Shown here in pieces: positions 30,000-42,879 of a DNA stretch of 64,000 nucleotides; position 1 is the first letter of the stretch, and the number at the start of each line of letters is the position of its first letter. Origin of the DNA: Sarcophilus harrisii (lineage: Eukaryota; Chordata; Mammalia; Dasyuromorphia; Dasyuridae); the NCBI RefSeq assembly GCF_902635505.1, contig NC_045432.1, forward strand, positions 5,267,275 to 5,331,274. The letters run 5' to 3'. The notes under the pieces are model-generated. The model was not told where the DNA came from and ran no database searches. It was given only the letters and a program-made list of their open reading frames with translations. Both the position numbers and the translations under genes were made by a program.

Positions 30000-31346
30000 T
30001 CCCATTTTGTATTAAAAAATAAAAAAAAAATTAAAATTTTAAATTTTTTCCCTATCCATTTTTTCAATCCAAATTAACAAGGTATTTTTATATATTTTTA
30101 TTTATTTAACATGTTCAAATTTTTTTTAATAAAATTTTATCTTTTAAAATGTGTCCTCAAATTTTGGGATCTAGTTATATTTATAAATTTACAATATTGA
30201 ATTAAAAATGAAATTTCCCTCTAAGGTCATTGCAGGAATTTAGACCATTTTTTGGGAATAAAAATGTTTTTTATACAAATTTTATTATTTTTATTTAATT
30301 ACAAATTTTTTTTCTCTTATATTTCTCTCAAATTTTAGGCCTTTATTGTTATTTAATTAACATAAATTTAAAATAAATTTCCCTACAATATGCTCTAAAA
30401 CTCTATTTATTTAATTTTTATATAATAACATGTATCATATTTGTATATATAATATAAATTGTCTCTATCATATATGTGTATCTTAAAATTTGAGACCTGT
30501 GATATAATTATATAATTTTATATATAATAAAATTATCTTCATATTGTCACTCAGAATTGAACTTTATTTATATATATAATGTAACAATATATTATATTAA
30601 TAAATTTCCCATCATATTGTCATTGCAGAATTGTGAGGTATTGTGTTATATATATATATATATTATATAAATTATATATATAAGATTGTCCCATTATACA
30701 TTAATTATGTTTATATAATATAATTATATATATTTCATTAAATTAAAACATTATACAAATATATTATATAAATATAAATTTTCTTCATATATTCATCGCA
30801 GAATTGTGAGGCCATTGTTATATATATAATTATATATATTTAATATATAATATAATTTTTTTCTATTATTGTATCTGCAGGTTGAGACCATGTTATAAAA
30901 TATAATATATATAAATATAAATTATCTCTTCTTATATGTTCATCTGCAGAATTGTAGGGCTCATATTTTATATATATAATGTATAATATATATGTTTTAA
31001 AAATATAATTTCTCTTATATATTGTCATCTGAGAATTGGGAAACTTAATGTTTATATATAATTATAATATATATATATATAATTTATAAAATTTATTTAT
31101 TAAATATAAATTTCTTTTTAAAATTGTAAAATATTGAAATTTATTAATATTATATATAAATTATTATAATTATCAAAAATATAAATTATCTCCCTCATAT
31201 ATGTGTCATCTGCAGAATTGTGATTTTTATATTTTTATAAATATATATATAAATTATTTTATATACATTGCAAATTTATATTTATATATAATTATAAATA
31301 TGAATTTGTTTCCCATCATATTGTTCTCTGCAGAATTTGGAGGCTT

Positions 31347-31395
<49 letters not shown>

Positions 31396-33429
31396 ATAAA
31401 TTATATTAATATGAATTTCCTATCATATATGTTCATCTGCAGAATTGTGGACCATGTTTATATATATATTTTATATGTATATATAAATTATACAAAAAAT
31501 ATATATAAAATATAAATTATTCTTCATATATGTTATTAAATTTGAGTCAATGTTATATATATAAATTTTATACATATATATTTATATAATATGAATTTCC
31601 CTATCATATATTGTTACCCAGAATTTAGGACACATGTGTATATATATATATATATATATAAAATATATATTTTGTTAAAATATTAAAAAATTAAATTTCT
31701 CTCCATATATGTCATCTGGTTGTGAGCTATATTTATTATATACATGTATACATATATGTGCATATATAATATAAATTGTCTCTATCATATATGTGTCACC
31801 CAGAATTTAAGGCTCATTGTTATATATATATAATTATAATATATATTTTTTTTTGTATATATAATAGAATTTTTTGTTTTATCATATATTGTCATCTCAG
31901 AATTGTGAGCCATTTTTTTTTATATATAAAATATATATAATATATTTATATATACATTTTTACATATATATTTTAAATTAAAAAATTTTTAAATTTCATA
32001 ATTTATTAAATTGGGGCTCTATTTATATATATTATTAAAATTATAATATATATTTAATTAAAATATAAATTTAAAATTTCCCCTTCATATTTGTGTCATC
32101 TGCGAATTTTGGGCCATGTGGTTTATATTAAATTATAAATATTTATATAATTAATTTCCCTATCATATTTACTGAAATTTATTTAATATGTTTATATATT
32201 ATTAATTAAACATGTATACAAATATAATATATAAATATAAATTTCCTCATATATTTTCTGCAGGGTTGTAGGCCAATGTTATATATATAATATATATATA
32301 ATTTATATATAATATAATTTCTTATATATTTATCTAAATTTAAAAATTTATTATATATATATTAAAATTTATATATTAATATAATATAATATCATATAAA
32401 ATATTATTTTATTTTAATTATTTTAAATTATTCTTATATATTGGCATCTTGCCGATTGGGGAGGTATATTTATATATATAATTATAATTATAATTATATA
32501 TTTAATTAATGAATTGTCCTATCTATTTGTTTATCTGCGAATTGTGGAGGTTTTTATTTATATTTTTATATATATAATATAATATATATATATATTTATA
32601 TTAATGTATTTTAAACATTATTATATAAAATTTATTTAAATTTTTTTTTTTTCCTTCATATTGTCATTGGAATTTTTGGGCTCATTGTTATATATAAAGT
32701 ATCAATTATGTATATATAATATGAATTGTCCCTATCATATATGTGTCATCCGGTTGTGGGCTTTGTGTATTATATTAATATTAATATATAATTATTATAT
32801 ATTTTTTTCCTTTTTGTTATTAAATGAATTTTGTTATATATTGTTCTCTTAAAAAATTTGTCCATTTTGTTAATTAAAATTTAATTTTTTTATTCATTAT
32901 CAATATTTATTTAATTTTCTTCATATATGTGTATTGGAATTTGGTATTGTTATTAAATTGTTCATTTATGTATATATATTTTTCCTATATATTTGTGTAT
33001 TGCGGGGGTTGAGGTTTTTGTGTTATATTATATTATTATTATTAATTTTTATAAATTTGTAATTATATTAGTTGTCCCTATATATGTTCTCTGGTTGGAG
33101 CTGTATATAATATTAATTATTATTATAAAATATTTTATTAAATTTTTTTATTTTTATTTGTTTTGGTTATTTTGCAGGGTTGGGGGTATTGTTTTTATTT
33201 TATTTATATATTAAATATTTTTATAAATTTTTCTATATGGTCTTGCAAATTGTGAGGCCCATTATGTTTTGTATATATATAATTATAATATATATTATAT
33301 ATAATATTTTATCAAAATATTTATTTTAAATTTTTCCTCATTGTTTTAAATTTTATATTTATATATATACATGTATACATATATATTATATATAAATAAT
33401 TTTTCATATTATGTTACTCAAATTGTGAA

Positions 33430-33477
<48 letters not shown>

Positions 33478-33633
33478 CATTATAAAATATATTATATTTA
33501 ATATAAATTATTCCCTATATATTGTCATCCAGTTGGGAGGTTTTATATTTATATATATAAAATTTATACATATATATGTATATAAATGAATTTCCCTATC
33601 ATATTTGTTCATCGCAGAATTGTGAGCCATGTG

Positions 33634-33668
<35 letters not shown>

Positions 33669-34868
33669 TAAATATATTATATATAAATTTCCCTTCATAT
33701 TTGTTCACTGCGAATTTAGACCATTTATATATAAAACATGTATACAATATATTATATTATAAATTTCCTATATATATTGCATGGAATTTGGAGCCTATGT
33801 TATATATATATAATTATAATATATTTATTAAAATTTCCCTTATATATATTGTCATCTGCAGAATTTGAGACAATGGGTATAATATATTATTAATAAAATT
33901 TTTGTTAAAATATTTTTAAAATTTTCTCCCAGGGATTCGTGAGCTATTGTTAATATATACATGTATTATATATTATATATAATAAATTTCCCTATCATAT
34001 TGTTCTCAGTTGTGAGACCATGTGTATATATATATATATATATATATTATAAAATATATTATATTTAAAATATAAATTTTACCTTTATAAAACCCATTAT
34101 AAAATATAAATTATTTTTAATATAATGTGTCCCAATTTTGCAAAAGGGAATTGTGGGTTTTATATTTATATATATAATTTATAACATATTAAAATATAAT
34201 TAATAATTTTCCCTTCATATATTGTCATCCGAATTGGACTCCTATGATATATATCTGTATCATATATTGTATATAAATAGAATTTCCTATCATATTTGTT
34301 CATCCAGAATTGTGAGACCATGTTTTATATATATATATATATATAATTATAAAATATATTATAATATAAAAATATAAATTAATTTTCTTAATATTTATCT
34401 GCAGAATTTAGCTCATTGAATATATACATGTAAATATATGTATATTAATAGAATTGTCCTTATATATGTTCACCCTTTGGCCAGGAATTTTTTAAAAATT
34501 ATTTTTTTTTTTGTATAAAATATATATATAAAATATAAAATTTTTATATATATTACGTATGGCAAACATATATGTATATTATAGAATTGTCTTATATATT
34601 GTCATCTGCAGTTGGCTATGTTATATATATATATATATATATAATTATAAATATATTATATAAAAATAATTTCCTCATATTGTCATCCAAGTTGTGAGGC
34701 CTTTTTTTTATCTTTCTATATTTATAAAATATAATTTCCCTTCATATGTGTCATCTGCAGAATTGTGAGGCTCATATGTCTATATATATATACATGTATA
34801 CATATATATGTATATATAATATGAATTGTCCCTATCATATATGTGTCATCTGCAGAATTGTGAGACAC

Positions 34869-34901
<33 letters not shown>

Positions 34902-35048
34902 CAAATATATTATATATAATATAAATTATCTCTCTCATATATTTAGGAATTGTGAGGCTCATTGTTATATATATAATTATAATATATATGTATATATAAT
35001 ATAATTTCCTTCATATTGGTTCATCTGCAGAATTTGAGAACGTTTTTG

Positions 35049-35098
<50 letters not shown>

Positions 35099-36564
35099 AC
35101 ATATATATATAAAAGAAATTTTTATTTTTTGTCATCTGCAGAATTGTGAGACCATGTGTTATATATAATTATAAAAAAACAAATATTATATATAATATAA
35201 ATTATCTCTCTCATATATGTGTCATCTGCAGAATTGTGAGGCTCTTTATTTATATAATTATAATATATATTATATATAATATATTTATTTATATTTTATA
35301 AAATGTTTTTAATATATATTATATATAATATAATTTTATTATATATTTGTTATCTAAGAATTTTAAGAATTGTTTATATAATTATAATTAAATTATTTTT
35401 TTCATGTATACAATATATTGTTAATTAAAAAAATTTTTCCCATTTCATTTGGGGTGTGTTTGAAATTTAATTTTAATTATTATATATTTATATAATATAT
35501 ATATAAAAAATTTTATCCCATTAATGTGTATCTAAAAAAAAATTTATATATAATTAATATATATTATATTATAAAATTTTTAAATTATATATTGGGATTA
35601 GAAATTGTTTTCCCTTCATATTGTGTATTATTAAATTTTATATATATATAATGTATCATATATTGTATATGTAATAAATTGTCTATCATATATTGTCTTG
35701 GGTTGAGACATTGAATATATACATGATATTATATTAAAGAATTTCTTATCATATATTTATCTCGGTTGGATATATGTGTTTATATATATAATATATATGT
35801 ATATATATATTGTTAATTAATAAAATTTCTTCCTCATATGTGTATCTAGGTGAGACTCATGTGTAATTATACTATCATATATATAATATGAATTTCCTAT
35901 CATATTGTGTATTGCAAATTGAGGGCTCATTGTATATATATATAATTAATTATATATATATATAATGTTTTAAACCCCAATATTTATTAAATAATATGAA
36001 TTATCTCCTATATATTATTTTGTGTTTATCTTTGCAGAAATTTGAGACCATGTTTATATATATATATATATATATTATATAATGTTTTTATATATAATAT
36101 GAATTATCTCTATCATATATGTGTCCGAGAATTGTGAGTTTGATATTTATATATATAAAAACATGTATAAAATATATTATATAAATATAATTTCCATCAT
36201 ATTTTATCTGCAGTAGGGGAGATTATTACTGTATATATATATATTTTTTTAAAAATTTATATATATATATATATATAATTTTATAAACAAATATTTATAT
36301 AAAAAAATTATCTCTCTATATATTGATCCAGTTGGAGTATTTCTATATAATTATACAATATATGTATATATAATATGAATTGTCTCTATCATATATGTGT
36401 CATCTGCAGAATTGTGAGACACATGTGTGTATATATATATATATATATACATGTATACAAATATATTATATAATAAAATTTCTCATCATATTTGTCTCAA
36501 ATTTGGCTATTTTTTATATATATATTATTAAAAAAGTTCCATCTATATGTTCTAAGAATTGTGG

Positions 36565-36602
<38 letters not shown>

Positions 36603-37333
36603 CACATGTTACAAATATATATAATTAATTATCTCATCATATTATTTCATCCTGGAATTTTATTATGTATTATAACGTATCATATATTGTATATATAATA
36701 ATTTCCTATCATATTGTTCATTAAATTGTGAGACAATGTGTTATATATATATATATATATACATGTATACAAATATATTATATAAAATATAAATTATCTC
36801 TCTCATATGTGTCTCCAGTTTGAGGTCATTGTTATATATATAATGTATACATATATTGTAATATAATATAATTTTCTATCATATATTGTCATCCAAATTG
36901 GAGGACTCATGTTATATATATATATAATTATAACATGTATAAAATATATATAATAAATTATCTCTCTCTATTATGTGTCATCTGAGAATTTTTGGGGCTC
37001 TATTTATATATATAATGTTCATATATATGTATATATAATGATTTCCCTATCATATTGTTCATCCAAAGGGGTCATTTTATATATATATATATATTAAATG
37101 TATCATATATTGTATTATAATTGATTGTCCCTATATATTGTTCATCCAAATTTGAGACATGTGTGTTATATTATATATATATATATATAATACATGTTAA
37201 AAAATATTATATATTATAAATTATCTTCCTATATGTTCATCTGGTTATAATGTCTATATATATATACATGTATACATATATTTATATTAAATAATTTCCC
37301 TATCATATATGTGTCATCTGCAGAATTGTGAGA

Positions 37334-37373
<40 letters not shown>

Positions 37374-37629
37374 ACAAATATATTATATATAATATAAATT
37401 ATCTCTCTCATATATGTGTCATCTGCAGAATTGTGAGGCTCATATGTGTATATATATACATGTATACATATATATGTATATATAATATGAATTGTCCCTA
37501 TCATATATGTGTCATCTGCAGAATTGTGAGGCTCATATGTATATATATATATATACATGTATACATATATATGTATATATAATATGAATTGTCCCTATAT
37601 ATGTGTCATCTGCAGAATTGTGAGACACA

Positions 37630-37676
<47 letters not shown>

Positions 37677-37890
37677 ACAAATATATTATATTTAATATAA
37701 ATTATCTCCCATATTGTGCCATCTGCAGAATTTGGGGTCTATGTCATATATTTATGAACATTAAATATATATTTAAAGAATTTCCCTATATATGTGTCAT
37801 CTTAAGAATTGTGAGACACATGTGTATATATATACATGTATACACATATATGGATTTAGAAATTTCTCACATATATGTGTCATCTAGAAT
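30000..37890. repeat. AT-rich tandem array with alternating ~93 and ~105-bp units
   Basis: About 7.9 kb built from a unit with core TCATCTGCAGAATTGTGAG (containing a PstI site) followed by long alternating TA and palindromic TATACATGTATA. Two unit types alternate. Type A continues GGCTCATATGTG and ends AATTGTCCCTATCATATATGTG-like, with measured periods 93, 94 and 95. Type B continues ACACATGTGTGTATA and ends AAATTATCTCTCTC-like, with periods 105 to 113, varying with TA-run length. At about 97 bp per unit there are around 80 units. Units are clean on the right (34740-35250, 36380-37870) and much degraded on the left. The Tyr/Ile-rich open frames within it are not genes. Confidence 0.85.
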
Positions 37891-38265
37891 TTGGAGCCAC
37901 ATCTGATGGGGTGAACCCAAACATCAAATAGCCTGAGTTGACCTTATTCACATGGTCTAAAGGAGCCTGAAAATTCTGGCAACAGCTCAAGTGCTTTGTG
38001 CAGAGCCCTGGGACCTCAAAGTGATAACCAACTCAAAAGAAGTACATGAATTGTAAGAGAACAGGACTAAAGCTGAGAAAGAAAACCAAGTCATGCCTGT
38101 TCTGCCAGATGGATAAAAGGGGCTACAGATCTTGGTCAAGGAGCCTCTTATAGAAATTCTCTCGGGGTCCTGACTAGACAGCCATTGCCAATTAATCAGT
38201 ACAAGAGACTCAGAGAGAAGTGCAGTTTATTTATTCAGAGTGTTAATACTACCAGCAGATGGCAC

Positions 38266-38330
38266 TTGTGTGTGTGTGTGCGTGTGTCTGTGTGTGTGCC
38301 TGTGTGTGTGTGTGTGTGTGTGTGTGTGGC
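38266..38330. repeat. TG microsatellite
   Basis: (TG)n with CG, CTG and CC interruptions. The neighbouring 37900-38860 shows no recognised gene or repeat. Confidence 0.85.
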
Positions 38331-38864
38331 AGCTCCACTAATGACATTAATACTAGTTTATCATTCACTCACATGTGAGAGGAGACTTCAGGCAAAAGAG
38401 ACAAGTGCTTCTTCCAGGGCAGGTTGGTCTAAAGTTGGCCTCCTAGATAAAAAAACATTTGTTACCATAAAAGAGAACGCCTATCACTGTTTTAAAGAAG
38501 GAATGTGTGCTTGTTAGTGCGCCCATTCCCACTAGATCAAAAGGGAAGAATACCTCCTTTGTCACATAAAATGTAGAGGAGCCAACTTTTCTGGAACGGT
38601 CACAATGCATGGAGTCCCCTTTAGTATAAAATGGGAGGGTTTGGGTTCCAAAGGGCTGTTGCTTGGACAGCATCAGCCAAAAAGCAAAGCGAAGAAAAAA
38701 GAACCAAATAAAAGGACAAAATGGTATTTGTCATGTCGATTCTAACCAGGTCTCTCTCGGCTCCTTCTACAGGCCAGCCCGGCTCTCTTTTTTTCTGGGG
38801 CATCTGGGAATTGCACATGAAGCAGCCTACAGAACACAGGGGCAGGGAGGGATGATTACATTTT

Positions 38865-39020
38865 TAAAAATTCAATTTTGTTTTATTTTCAGTTACAAAT
38901 TCTTTCCTTCCCTCTTCTATCTCTCCTACCCATTTGGGAAGGTAAGAAAAAACTCATTGCAAATACATGGAGGAATTTGTGCAACACTGATTAACCCAGA
39001 ATACATTTCTCTTTACGATA
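38865..39020 (-). repeat. L1 3' end fragment, antisense
   Basis: Plus-strand TTTTATTTTCAGTTACAAAT followed by TTCCTTCCCTC and CCATTTGGGAAGGTAAG is the reverse of the marsupial L1 3' end. It is short and old. Confidence 0.5.
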
Positions 39021-39439
39021 TTGATTCATTTTCTTTCTGATACATTTAATTTCTAAATCTGATTCTTCTTTGCTTTCAAATCATTTTCCAAATTTTTCAG
39101 ATCTAATTTTTCTTTGACTCTACTGAATCTCTTTTACGAATGAGCTCTTTTTTTTTTTTTGCATCTCAAATTCATTGTAAAACTTTACTTTTCGCCTATC
39201 AGAGTTAAAACTTTCAAGTTTCCAGTTTCTCTTTTTGCCATGTAAAATATTTCAAATTAAGTTTATTATTTAAGAGCACAAATGCAAAAGGTCTATACTA
39301 TTTCCTCCTAGGTGATGTGGCTTCTTGTTCACTCAGGCAATTAAATTTGGCAAAGCATCCAGAAGCTGGCTCCCAGCAGTCGGGCAAACCAACCTCCTAA
39401 AATGAAATGTGGCCCTTTATAGCACATATTTAACCTATG

Positions 39440-39592
39440 TCAGAATGCTTGCTGTCTTGGAGAAAAGCGAAGGAAAGAAGGGAAGGAGAAAAGTTTAGAA
39501 CACAGTTTTATAAAAATGAATGTTGGAAACCATTTTTGCATGTATTTAGAAAAATAAAATACTATTTAAAAAAAAAGAAAGAAAGAAATTTG
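39440..39592 (+). repeat. L1 3' terminus
   Basis: Ends GAATGTTGGAAACCATTTTT, GCATGTATTTAGAAAAATAA and an A-rich tail at 39568-39589, the marsupial L1 terminus in sense. The AT-rich DNA at 39620-40070 after it shows nothing recognisable. Confidence 0.6.
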
Positions 39593-40075
39593 GCCCTTTG
39601 TTCCAATCCCTCTACTCCTCCCTTATAATAAAATTTATAAACCATAAATAATAATAAATATGTAAATATTATAAATAAATATGTAAATAATTTTAAAATA
39701 TCGATAATAAATGAATGAACAAATAACAAAACTATGACCTGCTAGGAGATTCTTGAGCACTTGGTAAGGCTCCAAATTGAAACTCAATTTTTTCTGACTC
39801 ATTGGAGGAAAACCCTTTAAATGGCATTGAGCTCAGTTCACAGACTAAGCAACTGTTTCACCCAAGAGATATTCACACACACTCACAGAAAAGACAAGAG
39901 CTAACATTTCTGTCACTACCAACATTTGTTCATCCATCCAACTAAAAAACTCATCAACACGTTCTTAATTTAGGTGAAACAAGGATCTTTAAATGAAAAA
40001 AAACAAAAAACCTTTGGCCAAATCATATTGCATAAAAAAATAAAGATGTCATTTATCTTTCTTCAGACCTGAAGT

Positions 40076-40320
40076 TGTTGTTTTTAAATCATTTCAATGG
40101 TGCCTAACTCTTCGTGACCCCATTTGGGCCTTGACGAGGACTCTGGAGTTATTTGCCATTTCCTTCTCCATAAATGAGAAAACTGAGGCACACGGGGTGA
40201 AATGACTTGCCCAAGGTTATCCAGCTAGTAAGTGTCTGAGGCCAGTTTCTAATTCCTAAAGCTGAGGCTTCCTGGTTATAAACCCTGTGCTCCATCCACC
40301 ATACCACCTACTTAACTCCC
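40076..40320 (-). repeat. MAR1/MON1-type marsupial SINE, antisense
   Basis: Diagnostic reversed blocks: CTTCGTGACCCCATTTGG (40111-40128), TTTGCCATTTCCTTCTCC (40151-40168), GAGAAAACTGAGGCA (40177-40191) and GACTTGCCCAAGGTTATCCA (about 40204-40223). Near full length. Confidence 0.85.
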
Positions 40321-40324
40321 GTCC

Positions 40325-40480
40325 CTAGAATCGGGAGGACCTTGAGTTCAAATTCGGCTTCAGTCAATTCCTAGCTTTGCGACCCTGGATAAATCACTTA
40401 ACTTGCTTGCCTCACTTTTCTGAGCTGTAAAATGAGGATCACAATAGCTCCCATATCATAGGATAGTAGTGTTATCAGAG
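40325..40480 (+). repeat. Core SINE (MAR1/MIR-type), sense
   Basis: GACCTTGAGTTCAAATTCGG (40338-40357) and GCGACCCTGGATAAATCACT (40379-40398), then GAGCTGTAAAATGAGGATC. It lies tail-to-head beside the antisense SINE. Confidence 0.7.
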
Positions 40481-41397
40481 AAATAACTCCTCTTTTCTAT
40501 TTCATGTGGTGGGTAACCGCTATTAAATACATATTTACCAAAACACAGAAAATATGGAGATGAAAACATAGGTTTTATTATTATGCTCAAGCATAGATTC
40601 AGGACTCACAGAAACCCTGCCCACAATTATGAGGAAGATTAAAATAACAAATCTATAATGTTAAAAGAAGAGCAGGATTATAGCTATAGCTTTAACTCTG
40701 ATGACCTAAGAGGTAAATTAAGTCAGTTTACAGATTAAAGCACATTTAGAGGATTTACAAATAGGCCAATTGAGGAGGGGAAAGGATACAAAGATTGTAA
40801 ACTTTCGCCTTCTACGATCTGCCTACGGACCAGGGGGAGAAGCGGCACCCTCATTAGCTTCTCTTGTTGAATGTGGAGAGATTCCCCCAAAAGGTCCATG
40901 AGCTCACACACCAGGTAAGGCCTGGGCAAAATGAGTGACCTCGTAAATGATTCATTCCATCTTCCTGGCTCTGTTGACCAACCTGTTCTCCTGAGCCCTC
41001 TGCAATTAGGGAACTTGGGACAAGACTGCTTTTGAGACTCTGATCCTCTTTATCTCATGTATGGTAGCAATTAGGATAACTACTTGTACCGTAGGACTTT
41101 CCAGGACACTGGACAGGTCATTAAGTTGGTATTGGTTCGGTTTAAGACCCTTCTCTTTCCTTCCCCATACACCACTGCCTCTGGAAGGCCTACTAACTGA
41201 AGAAGACTGCCCCTAACAAATTTTGTCAGTGCCCTAGTCATGGGAAATCTCAAAAACCACTGGGTGGATTATTATAAGATTGGGTCTTGTGGTCTTGTGA
41301 CTATCATGACGGTTTCCCCTTAAGGGAGTATAGTATGTAAACCTATAGAACATATTCATGATAAAATACTGACAATAACATTTTTGAAGCTTAGTAT
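40481..41397. other. Intergenic, unassigned
   Basis: No gene is recognised. A minus-strand frame of 64 codons at 40735-40929 has no known domain. The texture would fit an old LTR, but no ends or duplications were found. Confidence 0.35.
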
Positions 41398-42072
41398 TAC
41401 TTGAGACACTAATGCATTGTTGGTGGAGTTGTGAAGTGATCCGACCATTCTGCTGCAGAGCAATCTGTGACGAAGTCCAAAGGACCATAAAACTGTGCAT
41501 ACCCTTTGACCCAGAAGTGCCATTACGGGGTCTGTATTCCAAGGAAACCACAGAGGAGGGAAAAGGACCTACATGTGCAAAAGTCTTTGTAGCGGCTCTT
41601 TTTGTGGTAGCAAAGAATTGGAAAAAGAGTGAATGCCCATCAGTTGGGGAATGGCTGAACAAGCTGTGCTACATGAAGGTCATGGGATGTTGTTATTCTA
41701 TAAAAAGTGATGAGCAAGCTGATTTTAGAAAGACCCGGAAAGGTTCACATGAACTGATGCTGAACGAAACAAACAGAACCAGGAATACAGTGTACACGAT
41801 AACAGCAAGAATGTGTGACGATCAACTGTGAAAGGTTTGACTCTTCTCCACAGTTCAGTGATCCCAGGCAACCCCAATAGACTTTGGACAGAAAATGCCG
41901 TCTGCAACCAGAGAAAGAACTAAGGAGACTGAATGTCAATCAACACATGCTCTGTTCACTTCTTTTTTCTGTTTGTTTTTTCTCTCTCCCATGGTTTTCC
42001 CCACTTGCTCTGATTTTTCTCTTCCAACATAATTTATAAAACAGTGTGTATTAAAAATAAATAAACTCAAAA
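41398..42072 (+). repeat. L1 3' end (ORF2 C-terminus plus 3'UTR)
   Basis: ORF2 tail: MHCWWSCEVIRPFC..., KLCIPFDPEVPLRGLYSKE (about 41490-41545) and CPSVGEWLNKLCY (about 41635-41675), then 3'UTR with CTCTCTCCCATGGTTTTCCC and a terminal TTAAAAATAAATAAAC. One 139-codon frame remains open, but the element is truncated at its 5' end. It is not a host gene. Confidence 0.8.
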
Positions 42073-42879
42073 AAGGTTAGTACTGCTTTGTCCCCAATAA
42101 TATTTTGCCTTCCACCAGTTTATTTTCCTCCCTAGTACAACTCCTACAAATAATATTTTGCCCAGCTACACAATTCTGCCAACTCCAGGGAAGTCATCCA
42201 AAATCAGAGTATAAAAACATCAATCTCAGAAGAGTAATTTGGAGCCCTTGGGGCTTGGGAGGGGGGGAAATCACAAAGATTCAGACATGACTTAGACTCT
42301 TAGAACAAGGCTTTTTCCTGAGCACAGAGACCTCTCTCACCTATCTCCCATTGCTGAGGATCCACTGCTCTTGAGGTCAGCCACTGGGACTGATGATCAA
42401 TTTTGGTCAAGCAGAACAAAATGACCAGAAGGATCTCTAGAGCAAGAGGTCTAACACTTTCAGGAGAGGAAATCTTTGTGATCACAGGGTCACATGAAGA
42501 GAATCGATGAATTTCAAGACTGGCCATTCCCTTCAGTCTTTATACCTCTAAACCCAGAACAGACTAGAGACCCCTAAACAGTAAAAAGTAGCAAACTTAA
42601 TCCTTTTCATCAATCGGAAGCCTTCAAACAGAGAGCGACAGGGTTCCCAGAACTGCTGGGGACAATTAAGGACCTGTCCATAGATTGAGCCACTGTTCCC
42701 AGAGGATTTGCTGCCCAGTTCTGCTGTTCACTGCCAAGAAAGGGCTAAAGAGACATTGTCAAACTCTCTGGGTTAGGCTGGCTTGGTCCCAGAGCAGTAG
42801 GGGATTAAAAGCTGCTTGAGGAAGGCTTTGTGTTAGTGTACCAGAAGATTTACCATGTATAAGGTATGGTAGGGTGATC
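42073..42879. other. Intergenic, unassigned
   Basis: No coding sequence or repeat family is recognised. Open frames are short (up to 75 codons) and lack known motifs. Confidence 0.35.

Noticed and set aside
30000-37890. CRISPR-like repeat-spacer array
   Set aside because: The units are near-identical along their whole length with only TA-run differences; there are no unique spacers, and the window is vertebrate nuclear DNA.
30840-37906. Tyr/Ile/His-rich open frames in the AT-rich array
   Set aside because: They translate TA runs and the repeated unit, recur on both strands, and have no start context, domain or codon bias.
41412-41831. 139-codon plus-strand frame
   Set aside because: It is the C-terminal part of L1 ORF2 in a 5'-truncated element, so not a host gene.
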